34,625 nucleotides of DNA from an uncultured Dysgonomonas sp. (GTDB lineage: Bacteria; Bacteroidota; Bacteroidia; Bacteroidales; Dysgonomonadaceae): NCBI GenBank assembly GCA_937995835.1, contig CALKIV010000052.1:1-34625 (forward strand), written 5' to 3'. Shown piece by piece: positions 1-8,410 of the stretch (its first letter is position 1; every line of letters starts with the position of its first letter). The position numbers were made by a program, and so were the translations under genes. The notes under the pieces are model-generated. The model was not told where the DNA came from. It searched no databases and saw nothing but the letters and a program-made list of their open reading frames with translations.

Positions 1-89
1 TTAGATATGGAACTTGAATCTTTGTGAAATAGATTATGGTTCTGTAAGTTGTTCAGGTGTTATATTTTTTATTTGTTAAATTATTATTT

Positions 90-97
90 TACTTTTG
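90..97 (+). promoter_or_regulatory. Predicted -7 promoter element of the AraC-type regulator gene
   Basis: TACTTTTG matches the Bacteroidetes -7 consensus TAnnTTTG exactly and ends 32 bases before the regulator start codon, which would give a short leader of about 25 bases. No TTTG lies at the usual 19-21 base spacing upstream (the nearest, at 72-75, is 14 bases away), so the -33 half is weak. Bases 1-89 are AT-rich and show no gene or other feature I can support. Confidence 0.5.
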
Positions 98-129
98 GAG
101 ATTGTTAAGCCAAATATTCAATAAGTACT

Positions 130-1014
130 ATGATCTTTAAAGAAATAACGCCATTGTCGGCTAAAGATTGCTTCACTGTCTTTAGTCGTACCAAAGAAGA
201 ATTTACTTATCCTATACATACTCATGACGAGTATGAGCTGAATTATATAGAAAATGCACAAGGAGCTAAACGAGTTGTGGGTGATAGTATAGAATATATC
301 GATCAACTAGAATTAACCCTGATCACAGGTTCTAACCTGAGGCATGCTTGGCTTAATAGCGAAAAAATAATAACCCGACCACGAGAAATAAAAGAAATAA
401 CAATACAGTTTCATAATAACCTTCTTAATGATGAATTACTTTTGAGAAACCAATTCAGATCAATAAGGGAGTTATTTGATAAGGCTACATATGGCGTCAC
501 TTTTTCCATAAAGTCAATTGAGCAGGTCAGGGCCCGACTGTTTTCCATGTCATCAGGTTCCCAGGGATTGCACTCTGTTTTGACTTTGTTTTCTGTTTTG
601 TACGATTTATCACTCTCTTCTGATATGCGAGTCCTGTCTTCGTTATCATTTTCTGAGGATATACAAGGAGTATTCAATAGTCAGAGAGTGGATAAAGCAT
701 ATCAATACATCTTGTCAAACTATCAGAATAATATAACATTGCAAGATGTGGCTAACCAAGTCAATATGTCAAGTACAGGCTTCAGCAGGTTTGTAAAAGA
801 AAGAACTGGCAAAAATTTCATAGATATATTAAATGATGTACGTATTACTCAATCCATAAGGCTCCTTATGGATACTGCTTATAATATATCTGAAATATGT
901 TATTCATGTGGATTCTCTAATCTGTCTAATTTTAATAGAATATTTAAGAAAAAAAAAGGTTGTACACCTAGTCAATTTAGGCAAAATTATCAAGGGAAAC
1001 GAATTTTATTGTAG
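130..1014 (+). CDS. AraC-family transcriptional regulator, probable activator of the mannan operon
   Basis: A 294-residue cytoplasmic regulator. Residues 1-110 resemble the cupin-like sensor half of AraC proteins, with the HTHDEYEL stretch at 31-38. Residues about 187-288 form the two helix-turn-helix AraC DNA-binding domain: the first recognition region is NITLQDVANQVNMS and the second is NISEICYSCGFSNLSNFNRIF, followed by the typical GCTPSQFR ending. It sits just upstream of and codirectional with the mannan operon, separated by a control region with a 14-base direct repeat, so it is probably the local sensor/activator that responds to a mannan-derived sugar. The ligand is inferred from context only. 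Many SusCD loci use hybrid two-component or ECF-sigma regulators; an AraC protein here agrees with a SusC that lacks the sigma-signalling STN domain. The ATG start is 32 bases after a good -7 element. Confidence 0.9.
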   Translation: MIFKEITPLSAKDCFTVFSRTKEEFTYPIHTHDEYELNYIENAQGAKRVVGDSIEYIDQLELTLITGSNLRHAWLNSEKIITRPREIKEITIQFHNNLLNDELLLRNQFRSIRELFDKATYGVTFSIKSIEQVRARLFSMSSGSQGLHSVLTLFSVLYDLSLSSDMRVLSSLSFSEDIQGVFNSQRVDKAYQYILSNYQNNITLQDVANQVNMSSTGFSRFVKERTGKNFIDILNDVRITQSIRLLMDTAYNISEICYSCGFSNLSNFNRIFKKKKGCTPSQFRQNYQGKRILL

Positions 1015-1031
1015 CAATAAAGTATCATGTT

Positions 1032-1045
1032 GGTAAAATAGTACT
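1032..1045 (+). promoter_or_regulatory. Upstream copy of a 14-base direct repeat (candidate AraC operator)
   Basis: GGTAAAATAGTACT here recurs identically at 1172-1185. Each copy is preceded by AGTATCA (1021-1027 and 1159-1165) at almost the same distance, so the full repeat is about 25-27 bases with a small spacing difference. AraC proteins commonly bind direct-repeat sites. This copy lies 18 bases after the regulator stop codon and could be a distal site. Confidence 0.5.
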
Positions 1046-1110
1046 ACTTAGTATCTGGTAGTTGAGATGGCAGTTGGCCTGTTTTTAGTCGTTTTTTGAG
1101 GTTGTTTAAC

Positions 1111-1141
1111 TTTGTTTTGATTTAAATAAAGTGTGCTTTTG
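1111..1141 (+). promoter_or_regulatory. Alternative upstream promoter candidate
   Basis: TTTG at 1111-1114 and TGCTTTTG at 1134-1141 (one mismatch to TAnnTTTG) are separated by 19 bases, which fits the Bacteroidetes -33/-7 arrangement. It competes with the better-placed promoter at 1184-1215. If it is used, the second operator copy would lie downstream of the transcription start. Confidence 0.3.
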
Positions 1142-1171
1142 TACTTGTTGATTGATATAGTATCAGTATGC

Positions 1172-1185
1172 GGTAAAATAGTACT
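1172..1185 (+). promoter_or_regulatory. Promoter-proximal copy of the direct repeat (candidate AraC operator)
   Basis: Second perfect copy of GGTAAAATAGTACT, 140 bases downstream of the first. It abuts and slightly overlaps the -33 region of the promoter at 1184-1215, the position expected for an activator that contacts RNA polymerase at the -35/-33 region. The repeat is seen directly; the binding protein is inferred. Confidence 0.55.
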
Positions 1186-1215
1186 TGGTTGATGCTAGAA
1201 ATGATTCTACTTTTG
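1184..1215 (+). promoter_or_regulatory. Predicted promoter of the mannan utilization operon
   Basis: CTTG at 1184-1187 (three of four to the -33 TTTG), a 20-base spacer, and a perfect -7 element TACTTTTG at 1208-1215. Transcription would begin near 1221, about 30 bases before the GH130 ATG at 1251. The -7 octamer is identical to the one before the regulator gene. Confidence 0.55.
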
Positions 1216-1250
1216 ACATAGTAATAATATTAACATATAATAGATATTCT

Positions 1251-2426
1251 ATGAACACACCTTTTGAGTTAAAGTTGGCGAATATAAAAAGGAACTATGA
1301 ATCACTGATTTCTCAAAAAAACAGTAAAACTAGCGATTATAATGGAATCTTTGAGCGTTATACAAAGCCTGTATTGACTGAAGAGCATATTCCTCCTCAA
1401 TGGAAATACGATCTCTCGAAACACACAAATCCTCTTTTAACTGAGAGGATAGGAGTTAATGCTGTTTTCAACTCGGGAGCAATAAAATGGCAAGATAAAT
1501 ATTTGTTAATAGCAAGAGTAGAAGGGTATGATCGGAAGTCCTTCTTTGCCATAGCTGAAAGTGACAATGGAATCGATAATTTTAGATTTTGGGAATATCC
1601 GATCAATATGCCGGAAATAAATGCTGATGAAACAAATATATACGACATGAGGATAACCCAACACGAAGATGGGTACATATATGGAATATTTTGTTCTGAA
1701 TCGAAAGATCAGAATGCTCCTAAAAATGATTTATCGACAGCCATAGCATCAGCTGGTATAGCACGAACTAAGGACTTAAAAACATGGGAGCGTCTGCCGA
1801 ATATCATCAGCAAGAGTCAACAAAGGAATGTTGTTCTTCATCCTGAATTTGTTAATGGTAACTATGCTTTATATACACGCCCTCAAGATGATTTTATTAA
1901 TGCAGGAGGTGGTGGAGGCATAGGCTGGAGCCTTCTGGAAGATATTACCAAAGCGGAAATAAAAGAAGAAAAAATAATAGACTATAGATATTATCACACG
2001 ATTAAAGAGTTGAAAAATGGAGAAGGTCCTTCACCTATCAAAACCCCTTTTGGTTGGCTCCATCTTGCACATGGCGTTAGAAATTGCGCAGCAGGACTTC
2101 GGTATGTACTTTATATGTATATGACGGCATTGGACGATCCTACTAAGTTGGTAGCTACACCAGGTGGATATCTTATGGCTCCCAAAGGTATGGAAAGAGT
2201 TGGTGATGTATCAAATGTTTTATTCTCCAATGGATGGATTGCTGATGATGATGGAACTGTTTATATCTATTATGCGTCTTCTGACACTCAGATGCATGTA
2301 GCTACTACGTGTATTGAGCGTTTAGTGGATTATTGTATCAATACTCCTTCTGACGAACTAAGATCTCAGACTTCGGTGGCTCAAATTATAAAGCTAATTG
2401 ATAAAAATAAGCAAATCGAATTTTAA
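1251..2426 (+). CDS. GH130 phosphorylase, probable 4-O-beta-D-mannosyl-D-glucose phosphorylase
   Basis: A 391-residue cytoplasmic protein with no signal peptide. It matches the family of beta-mannosyl-glucose phosphorylases, which split Man-beta-1,4-Glc with phosphate into mannose-1-phosphate and glucose. The catalytic aspartate of the family is visible in IYDMRIT (Asp132). Other family features are NAVFNSGAI at 71-79, the phosphate-site histidine region YYHTIKEL and LHLAHGVR. The known Bacteroides fragilis enzyme has about 390 residues and its acid at 131, so the ATG at 1251 is chosen. A TTG at 1185 would extend the frame by 22 residues but would place the promoter -7 element inside the gene. 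It is the first gene of the operon and the last step of the pathway completed by the epimerase at 16221-17402. It lies 12 bases before the next gene. Confidence 0.92.
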   Translation: MNTPFELKLANIKRNYESLISQKNSKTSDYNGIFERYTKPVLTEEHIPPQWKYDLSKHTNPLLTERIGVNAVFNSGAIKWQDKYLLIARVEGYDRKSFFAIAESDNGIDNFRFWEYPINMPEINADETNIYDMRITQHEDGYIYGIFCSESKDQNAPKNDLSTAIASAGIARTKDLKTWERLPNIISKSQQRNVVLHPEFVNGNYALYTRPQDDFINAGGGGGIGWSLLEDITKAEIKEEKIIDYRYYHTIKELKNGEGPSPIKTPFGWLHLAHGVRNCAAGLRYVLYMYMTALDDPTKLVATPGGYLMAPKGMERVGDVSNVLFSNGWIADDDGTVYIYYASSDTQMHVATTCIERLVDYCINTPSDELRSQTSVAQIIKLIDKNKQIEF

Positions 2427-2438
2427 AAAAATACTACC

Positions 2439-3386
2439 ATGAAAAAAAATCACCTACAACTTATAGTGACTTTCTTCACAAGTCTCCTCTTATATGCGTG
2501 TTCAGAGTCTGAGGAGAAACATGTGATAGCTGATCCAACTGTGCTTATCAATAAGATTTGGATTGATGATGTAGAATATGAAGCTAAAGACATTATTACT
2601 TTAGACAAGGCATCTAAAGTTAAAATGGAATATACTGTGAAATCAGAAGCTCAGTTGATACGTGTCAATAACTACTATGTATATGGAACAACAGGGAGTT
2701 TGATTTCGGAGAATAGTTTCTCGACAGACGAAAAAGAGTTCTCAGGAACTTTATATAGTGATGATTTTATGCCCTTTGCATGTGGATTTACGGTTGTAGC
2801 CCTTGATATATATGGGGGCGCTACGTCTAAAGGATTTAGTTTGGAACTGCCTGCTAGTAGTTTGGATGATATTTCAGGAAATACGCCTGCTGCATCTCAA
2901 CAAGACAAGAAACTTGGACCTAATCAAAAAGTGTTTTTTTGGAATGGAAAGTTAAATGGGAGATACAAGCCTTCTGATGTGGCTAGAAATGTTGATAGGC
3001 TGTCTTCGACAGATTTTGCCTACAACTTTATTGATGGCGAACACTATTTGTTTTCTGTAAGCGAATGGGATGAAAGGTATCCTTCCGATAAAATAGTTTA
3101 CGAAGGAGATTCGAAACCATCAGACGCTCCTATTACAAAGTTTGCTAAACTAGAGAGATTTACCTCTTCGATGTGGACAGCGATGAACACAAATGAAAAA
3201 TTTCAATATTTAGCAAATAGCATAGAGCCTACCGAAACAAGTATAAGAGCAGACAAAGTTGGTGACTACTTTTTTTATAAAAATGGATTAGGTGGAGTAG
3301 GAATTATCAACATTAAAGCACTCAAAGATTCTCCAGAGGGAAAAGAAGAAGTACAAGTATTAGTAAAGGCTTATAAATATTGGTAA
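2439..3386 (+). CDS. Lipoprotein of unknown function, possible surface glycan-binding protein
   Basis: A 315-residue protein with a lipoprotein signal (lipobox LLYAC, Cys21) followed at once by SESEEKH. This acidic run resembles the Bacteroidetes lipoprotein export signal that sends proteins to the outer face of the outer membrane. The mature part looks beta-rich: an N-terminal Ig-like stretch of about residues 30-140 (VLINKIWIDDVEYEAKDI onward) and a C-terminal part of about 160-315 with many aromatic residues (KVFFWNGKLNGRY, SSMWTAMN, GDYFFYKNGLG). I recognise no catalytic motif or named family. Its place directly before SusC suggests a surface binding or accessory protein for the same glycan, but SusE/SusF-like genes usually come after SusD, so that role is only a guess. 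Confidence 0.7.
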   Translation: MKKNHLQLIVTFFTSLLLYACSESEEKHVIADPTVLINKIWIDDVEYEAKDIITLDKASKVKMEYTVKSEAQLIRVNNYYVYGTTGSLISENSFSTDEKEFSGTLYSDDFMPFACGFTVVALDIYGGATSKGFSLELPASSLDDISGNTPAASQQDKKLGPNQKVFFWNGKLNGRYKPSDVARNVDRLSSTDFAYNFIDGEHYLFSVSEWDERYPSDKIVYEGDSKPSDAPITKFAKLERFTSSMWTAMNTNEKFQYLANSIEPTETSIRADKVGDYFFYKNGLGGVGIINIKALKDSPEGKEEVQVLVKAYKYW

Positions 3387-3433
3387 AACAATAGTGTAGA
3401 CTCTTATTGAGTTAAATAAATAAAAATAATACC

Positions 3434-6400
3434 ATGAAAAAAATATATATCATACTCCTAATGATAGGATTGATCTCTTTGCAAACTTTTGCACAAATAT
3501 CAGTTCGAGGAAAGGTTATTGACAATACCAATGAACCCATCATAGGTGCCACTGTATCTATAAAAGGTGCCACTATCGGAACAATAACCGACATAAATGG
3601 AAATTATACAATAAAAACAGAAGAAGGAAGCACATTGCTATTCTCTTTTCTTGGTTATGAAAAAGTAGAGAAAAAAGTAGACTCATCGACTATTAACGTA
3701 ACAATGTTGGTTGAAGAAACTGAATTCGATGAGGTTGTTGTGATCGGCTACGGAGCTGTTAGAAAAAGTGATCTGACAGGTGCTGTAAGTAGTTTGAGAG
3801 GAAATGACCTGAATCAGTTTGCCCCTTTATCTATAGATCAGGGGATGCAAGGAAGAATAGCAGGTGTATTGGTACAGCCAACAGATGGAACACCTGGAGG
3901 AGGTATGAGTATTCAGATACGTGGAGCAAACTCTTTTTCAGGAGGCACTGAACCACTTTATGTTGTGGATGATATTCCTTTCGAGTCATCCTCAACTCCC
4001 GGTAGTACAGGTGGGGATTTGTCGACAACCAACCCTTTATCCACTATCAACCCTAATGATATTGAATCAATAGAAATACTAAAAGATGCGTCAGCTACAG
4101 CAATCTATGGCTCACGTGGTGCAAATGGGGTAGTGCTGATCAGAACCAAAAGTGGAATGGCAGGACAAACTAAAATAGATGTCAATATCAATCAGGGGTG
4201 GTCTGCAATCAGTAAAAAAATAGATGTACTTTCAGCTCAAGCTTATTCTAAACTATTCAACGAAGCTCGTATAAATGCTGACTTATATGATGTAGATGCC
4301 GGTTATCTTACAAATAACAATATGAAATACTTTGATGTTTTTAACACAAAAGGTACTAGTATTAAAGGTCCCGGATATTATAGAGACCACTCTTCAGACT
4401 GGCAAGATATGATATTTCAAACAGGGAGTTTGACAGATGCTACAGCTTCTATATCAGGAGGCTCTGATAAAATGACTTATATGGTAAGTGCTAACTTTGC
4501 CGATCAAGACGGAATTATAAAAAGTTCATCTTTTAGCAGAGCGGGCTTAAGGGTGAATTTGCAAGGTAAAATATCAGAAATACTCTCATTTGGAATCAAT
4601 ACAAATTTCTCTGTCACTGACAATAGATTTGTCAAAACAGGTTCTAACGTAGGGCAAGCAGGTGGTGTTGTTCGTTCGGCGTTGAGATATCCTCCTGTGT
4701 ACAGCCCAACAACTCCAGATGGATTGATTGCTGACGAATGGTATGATGCCTCCAACCCTCTGACTTATGTGACGTCACAAAAAAATCAAGTAGATGATCT
4801 TAAAAATGTATTTTCAGGGTTTTTAGAAGCTAAAGTAACAAAAGACCTTAAGTTCAGAACTAGATTAGGGGGCAATTGGAGCAGAACAGAAAGATCTCAA
4901 TATTTACCGGCTGGCACCAGAGAATCTAAAGGTGGCAAAGCCTATTATAGAGAAAATATTAGTTCTAAGCTAGTTAATGAGAACTTACTGACTTACAATA
5001 AAATATTTAACAAAATACATAGTTTGAATGCTGTTGTTGCTGGAACATGGGAAATAAATAAATCGACTAATCGTACGAATGAAGCATCAGGTTTTCTTAA
5101 TGATTATTTACAGGATGATGCCATGCAAACAGCAAATGAAACACCTATCATAAATAATGGACGGGCAAAGAGCACCATGGCGTCGTGGCTTGGGCGAGTG
5201 AATTATACTCTGAATAATAAATATTTGTTCACCGTATCTTACAGGGCTGATGGTTCTAGCAAATTTGCTCAAAATAATAAATGGGCATATTTCCCATCAG
5301 GAGCAGTGGCATGGAGAGCTAGTGAAGAAGGATTTATTAAAGATTTGAATATTTTCAGTAATCTTAAAATCAGAGCTAGCTATGGGGAAACAGGAAATCA
5401 AGCTATTTCTACATATGGCTCTATGACGAGAATGGGAGCTGTAAAATATGCTAATGATGGACAGTTGGTAACAGGTGTAGGTATCAACCCAGATGGTCTA
5501 GGTAACAATAATTTGACGTGGGAAACGACAAAACAGACTGACTTGGGAATTGATCTGGGATTCTTCAACAATAGGTTAAACTTAATAGTCGATGTATATC
5601 GCAAGAGTACACATGATTTGCTTCAGCAACAAGAAATACCATTGAGTCTGGGCTATACAAAACGATGGATCAATATGGGAGAATTACGCAACGAAGGACT
5701 TGAAATTACGTTGTCGGGCACACCTGTTGCTGGAAGATTTACATGGAACTCGGATTTCAATATATCTTTTAATCGAAATAAGGTGATATCTCTGGGGGAT
5801 GGTATCCCTTCACAAACGGTCAACAGAGTCGCCACGGACGTTGAACCTTTTATGCTTGTGGCAGGACGTCCTCTGGGCGAAATATATGCCTACAAAACGC
5901 AAGGAGTTTACCAAAATGAGCAAGAAGTGATTGATCATGGACTCTATGCAAATGACCCAACAATGGTCAAGTTTATGGTAGGAGAATATAAATACTTGAA
6001 TGCTTCAAATGTTGATAATCAACCCGATGGAGATTTTGTACTCAACTCTGAAGACAGGGTGGTTGTAGGAAATTCTAATCCCGATTTTATATTTGGATTT
6101 AGTAACTCTTTTTCATATAAAGGCTTTGATATGAGCTTGCTGTTGCAAGGAATGGTTGGAAATGATATTGTAAATACAACATCATGGAGTATGGAAAGTA
6201 ATATCGGGGGAAGCTCAAGTAATATTACATGGGAAGCATATAATAATCTTTGGAGAGGAGAAGGAACCAGTAATGAATACCCAAAAGCAATAGAATCAAA
6301 GAAACGGTTGGTAATATTTTCAGACAAATACATCGAAAACGGGTCATACCTGAAGCTGAAAAATATCACACTTGGTTATACTTTCAAATTCAGAAAGAGT

Positions 6401-6577
6401 TTTATACAAGGTCTGCGTCTCGCAGGGAATGTTACAAATGTATTTACTATAACATCATATTCAGGATTTGATCCGGAAGTAAATGCGTTCAACTCAGATC
6501 CGACTAGGCGAGGGGTTGATATGGGGAACTATCCAGCAAATAGAACTTATAGCCTTAATCTATCAGCTACTTTTTAA
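3434..6577 (+). CDS. SusC/RagA-family TonB-dependent outer-membrane transporter
   Basis: A 1047-residue outer-membrane importer for mannan oligosaccharides (substrate from context). A signal peptide of about 20 residues ends at TFAQ. Residues 22-100 form the carboxypeptidase-regulatory-like beta-sandwich (VRGKVIDNTNEPIIGATV). A TonB-box-like VVVIGYG stands at 101-107. The plug domain carries GRIAGVLVQ, IRGANS, PLYVVDDIP and EILKDASATAIYGSRGANGVV, all SusC hallmarks. The rest is the 22-strand barrel, ending in the usual aromatic-terminated strand (LNLSATF). There is no N-terminal STN domain, so it is unlikely to signal to an anti-sigma factor. It starts 47 bases after the lipoprotein and is followed 43 bases later by SusD, the standard pair. 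Confidence 0.97.
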   Translation: MKKIYIILLMIGLISLQTFAQISVRGKVIDNTNEPIIGATVSIKGATIGTITDINGNYTIKTEEGSTLLFSFLGYEKVEKKVDSSTINVTMLVEETEFDEVVVIGYGAVRKSDLTGAVSSLRGNDLNQFAPLSIDQGMQGRIAGVLVQPTDGTPGGGMSIQIRGANSFSGGTEPLYVVDDIPFESSSTPGSTGGDLSTTNPLSTINPNDIESIEILKDASATAIYGSRGANGVVLIRTKSGMAGQTKIDVNINQGWSAISKKIDVLSAQAYSKLFNEARINADLYDVDAGYLTNNNMKYFDVFNTKGTSIKGPGYYRDHSSDWQDMIFQTGSLTDATASISGGSDKMTYMVSANFADQDGIIKSSSFSRAGLRVNLQGKISEILSFGINTNFSVTDNRFVKTGSNVGQAGGVVRSALRYPPVYSPTTPDGLIADEWYDASNPLTYVTSQKNQVDDLKNVFSGFLEAKVTKDLKFRTRLGGNWSRTERSQYLPAGTRESKGGKAYYRENISSKLVNENLLTYNKIFNKIHSLNAVVAGTWEINKSTNRTNEASGFLNDYLQDDAMQTANETPIINNGRAKSTMASWLGRVNYTLNNKYLFTVSYRADGSSKFAQNNKWAYFPSGAVAWRASEEGFIKDLNIFSNLKIRASYGETGNQAISTYGSMTRMGAVKYANDGQLVTGVGINPDGLGNNNLTWETTKQTDLGIDLGFFNNRLNLIVDVYRKSTHDLLQQQEIPLSLGYTKRWINMGELRNEGLEITLSGTPVAGRFTWNSDFNISFNRNKVISLGDGIPSQTVNRVATDVEPFMLVAGRPLGEIYAYKTQGVYQNEQEVIDHGLYANDPTMVKFMVGEYKYLNASNVDNQPDGDFVLNSEDRVVVGNSNPDFIFGFSNSFSYKGFDMSLLLQGMVGNDIVNTTSWSMESNIGGSSSNITWEAYNNLWRGEGTSNEYPKAIESKKRLVIFSDKYIENGSYLKLKNITLGYTFKFRKSFIQGLRLAGNVTNVFTITSYSGFDPEVNAFNSDPTRRGVDMGNYPANRTYSLNLSATF

Positions 6578-6620
6578 CTATATGTGTAATTACAACAACT
6601 AATAAAACACTAAGAATATT

Positions 6621-8408
6621 ATGAAAAAAATATATATTATAATAATGTCGGTGTTCTTCATGTCATGCGATTCTTTTTTATCTGAAGATGTATATGACTT
6701 TTATACACCTGATAATATGTACCAAACTGAGGCTGATGCTATCGTAGCCATTAATGGTGTCTATGCTCCTTTGGTTAGTTCGGCTTTATTCGGTTCCGAT
6801 TTTTTTCAACTCATTGATTTGGATCAAGATCATGGCTGTGCCGAGGGATGGGTTATCAATGCTGGTTTTGCAGATGGCAACTGGCAGAATGTGAACAATA
6901 AATTCAAGAATACATGGGAACAGCTTTATCTTATAATAGAAAGAGCTAATGTGGTGATAGATAAAGTTCCAGCCATTAGTATGAATGAGACACAACAAAA
7001 TCAGATAATAGGAGAGGCATATTTTATGCGAGCATTCTCATATTTTTATTTAGTTAGACTGTGGGGACAAGTACCAATAAGAGAAACTCGTTTCTCTGAA
7101 AGTCGTTTTGAATATCATGCTCCCCGTGCATCGATAAGTACAATTTATGAGAAGATTATCAATGATCTTATCAAAGCTGAAGAATTGATGCTTTATAAAA
7201 ACTCGGATATAAAAACTCCTGTTGGACGTGCAAATAAAGCTTCAGCACAAGCCTTATTAACCAAAGTATATTTGACCATTGGCTCTGCCTCTAGCACTGG
7301 AACTTCAATTTTCGTAAAGTGTGCACAGCAAAGTGATGCAACGAAATATCAAACTGACGTTGTTGGGAATAGTATTATTGAAATTTCCCCCCAAAAATTG
7401 AACGGATATGAGAACTTTGATTCTAAAAAACATTTTGAATTAGCTAGAGAAAAAGCATCAGAACTAATAGAGCTAGAAGGCACACCTAATGGTTATATTC
7501 TCAAACCTAAATTTATAGATGTCTTTAAGTATCTGCAAACCGATTCAGATGAAAGTTTGTTCACATTAGGAACAAGTGCATTGTCTTCTTCGACAATGGT
7601 AGATTATCAACAATATTTTGGATACAAAAGTGACCAAGATGCTGCCTCTGGATACGGTAGAGGATATATGTTTATAGGAAACTCTTTCTACAACTCTTAT
7701 CTCGAGGAAGCATATGGCAAAAACACGACCAATCCGGCTGATAGAGATAATAGAGATGCTAGAATCGTTGATGGCATCAAAAGGATTTATACAAGGCTAG
7801 ACAGTCAGGGGAAAGATAAACAGTGGTTTTATCCTCAGTCTGAAAAAGATCTTTATCCCGAACTTGGCGCTATTCCAATTGGCGATGGCTCAGGTTATGC
7901 GAGTGACAATGATACGGGATGCACGACTAAATATGACTTCTCAATAGGTTCTTCAGAAAAAAGATATACTGATGCAACGATCTCTTTCATTCGCTATGCT
8001 GATGTTATACTAATGTATGCTGAAGCATTAAACGAGACGGTAGGTCCTACTGCTGCTGATAAATTTGGAAAAAGTGCGATAGACTATGTGAATAGGGTCA
8101 GAGCTAGATCTAATGCAACCCCTATACAGCCAACAATGGAATGTTATGATGGGGCATATCCTCTGTTGAGTTCTGCAGAAGGATTAAGATCATTTATTTT
8201 AGAAGAAAGAGGACGAGAGTTTTTTTATGAAATGAACCGAGTGTTTGACCTAAAACGATGGGGCATTTATCTGGATGTAATGAATGAGGTAAACTCCATA
8301 AGAACGATGAGCAAAAGGCGTCAGGAAAAACATTTATTATTCCCTTTGCCGATAGAAGAAATACGTGCTAATACGGCACTAAGTGCTAATGATAATAACG
8401 GATGGTAA
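6621..8408 (+). CDS. SusD/RagB-family outer-membrane glycan-binding lipoprotein
   Basis: A 595-residue partner lid of the SusC transporter. Lipobox MSC with Cys16, followed by DSFLSEDVYDFYTPD, typical of the start of mature SusD proteins. The N-terminal TPR-like helices include EAYFMRAFSYFYLVRLWGQVP, a strong family signature, and the C-terminal SusD domain contains RYADVILMYAEALNE, YVNRVRARS and EERGREFFYEMNR followed by DLKRWG. The first 17 bases of the gene are identical to those of the SusC gene (both proteins begin MKKIYII), a local similarity of the translation starts. It should bind mannan-type oligosaccharides at the surface. Confidence 0.97.
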   Translation: MKKIYIIIMSVFFMSCDSFLSEDVYDFYTPDNMYQTEADAIVAINGVYAPLVSSALFGSDFFQLIDLDQDHGCAEGWVINAGFADGNWQNVNNKFKNTWEQLYLIIERANVVIDKVPAISMNETQQNQIIGEAYFMRAFSYFYLVRLWGQVPIRETRFSESRFEYHAPRASISTIYEKIINDLIKAEELMLYKNSDIKTPVGRANKASAQALLTKVYLTIGSASSTGTSIFVKCAQQSDATKYQTDVVGNSIIEISPQKLNGYENFDSKKHFELAREKASELIELEGTPNGYILKPKFIDVFKYLQTDSDESLFTLGTSALSSSTMVDYQQYFGYKSDQDAASGYGRGYMFIGNSFYNSYLEEAYGKNTTNPADRDNRDARIVDGIKRIYTRLDSQGKDKQWFYPQSEKDLYPELGAIPIGDGSGYASDNDTGCTTKYDFSIGSSEKRYTDATISFIRYADVILMYAEALNETVGPTAADKFGKSAIDYVNRVRARSNATPIQPTMECYDGAYPLLSSAEGLRSFILEERGREFFYEMNRVFDLKRWGIYLDVMNEVNSIRTMSKRRQEKHLLFPLPIEEIRANTALSANDNNGW

Positions 8409-8410
8409 AA

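Noticed and set aside
118..306. 62-codon minus-strand frame overlapping the start of the regulator
   Set aside because: Overlaps the AraC-type coding region and its composition looks like a chance hydrophobic translation.
6583..6600. Short palindrome (TGTAATTACA) between the SusC and SusD genes
   Set aside because: Too short and AT-rich to claim as a terminator or operator.
8402..8410. Earlier ATG of the GH28-GH26 gene overlapping the SusD stop
   Set aside because: Possible, but the ATG at 8411 gives the normal MKK lipoprotein start; the difference is only three residues.
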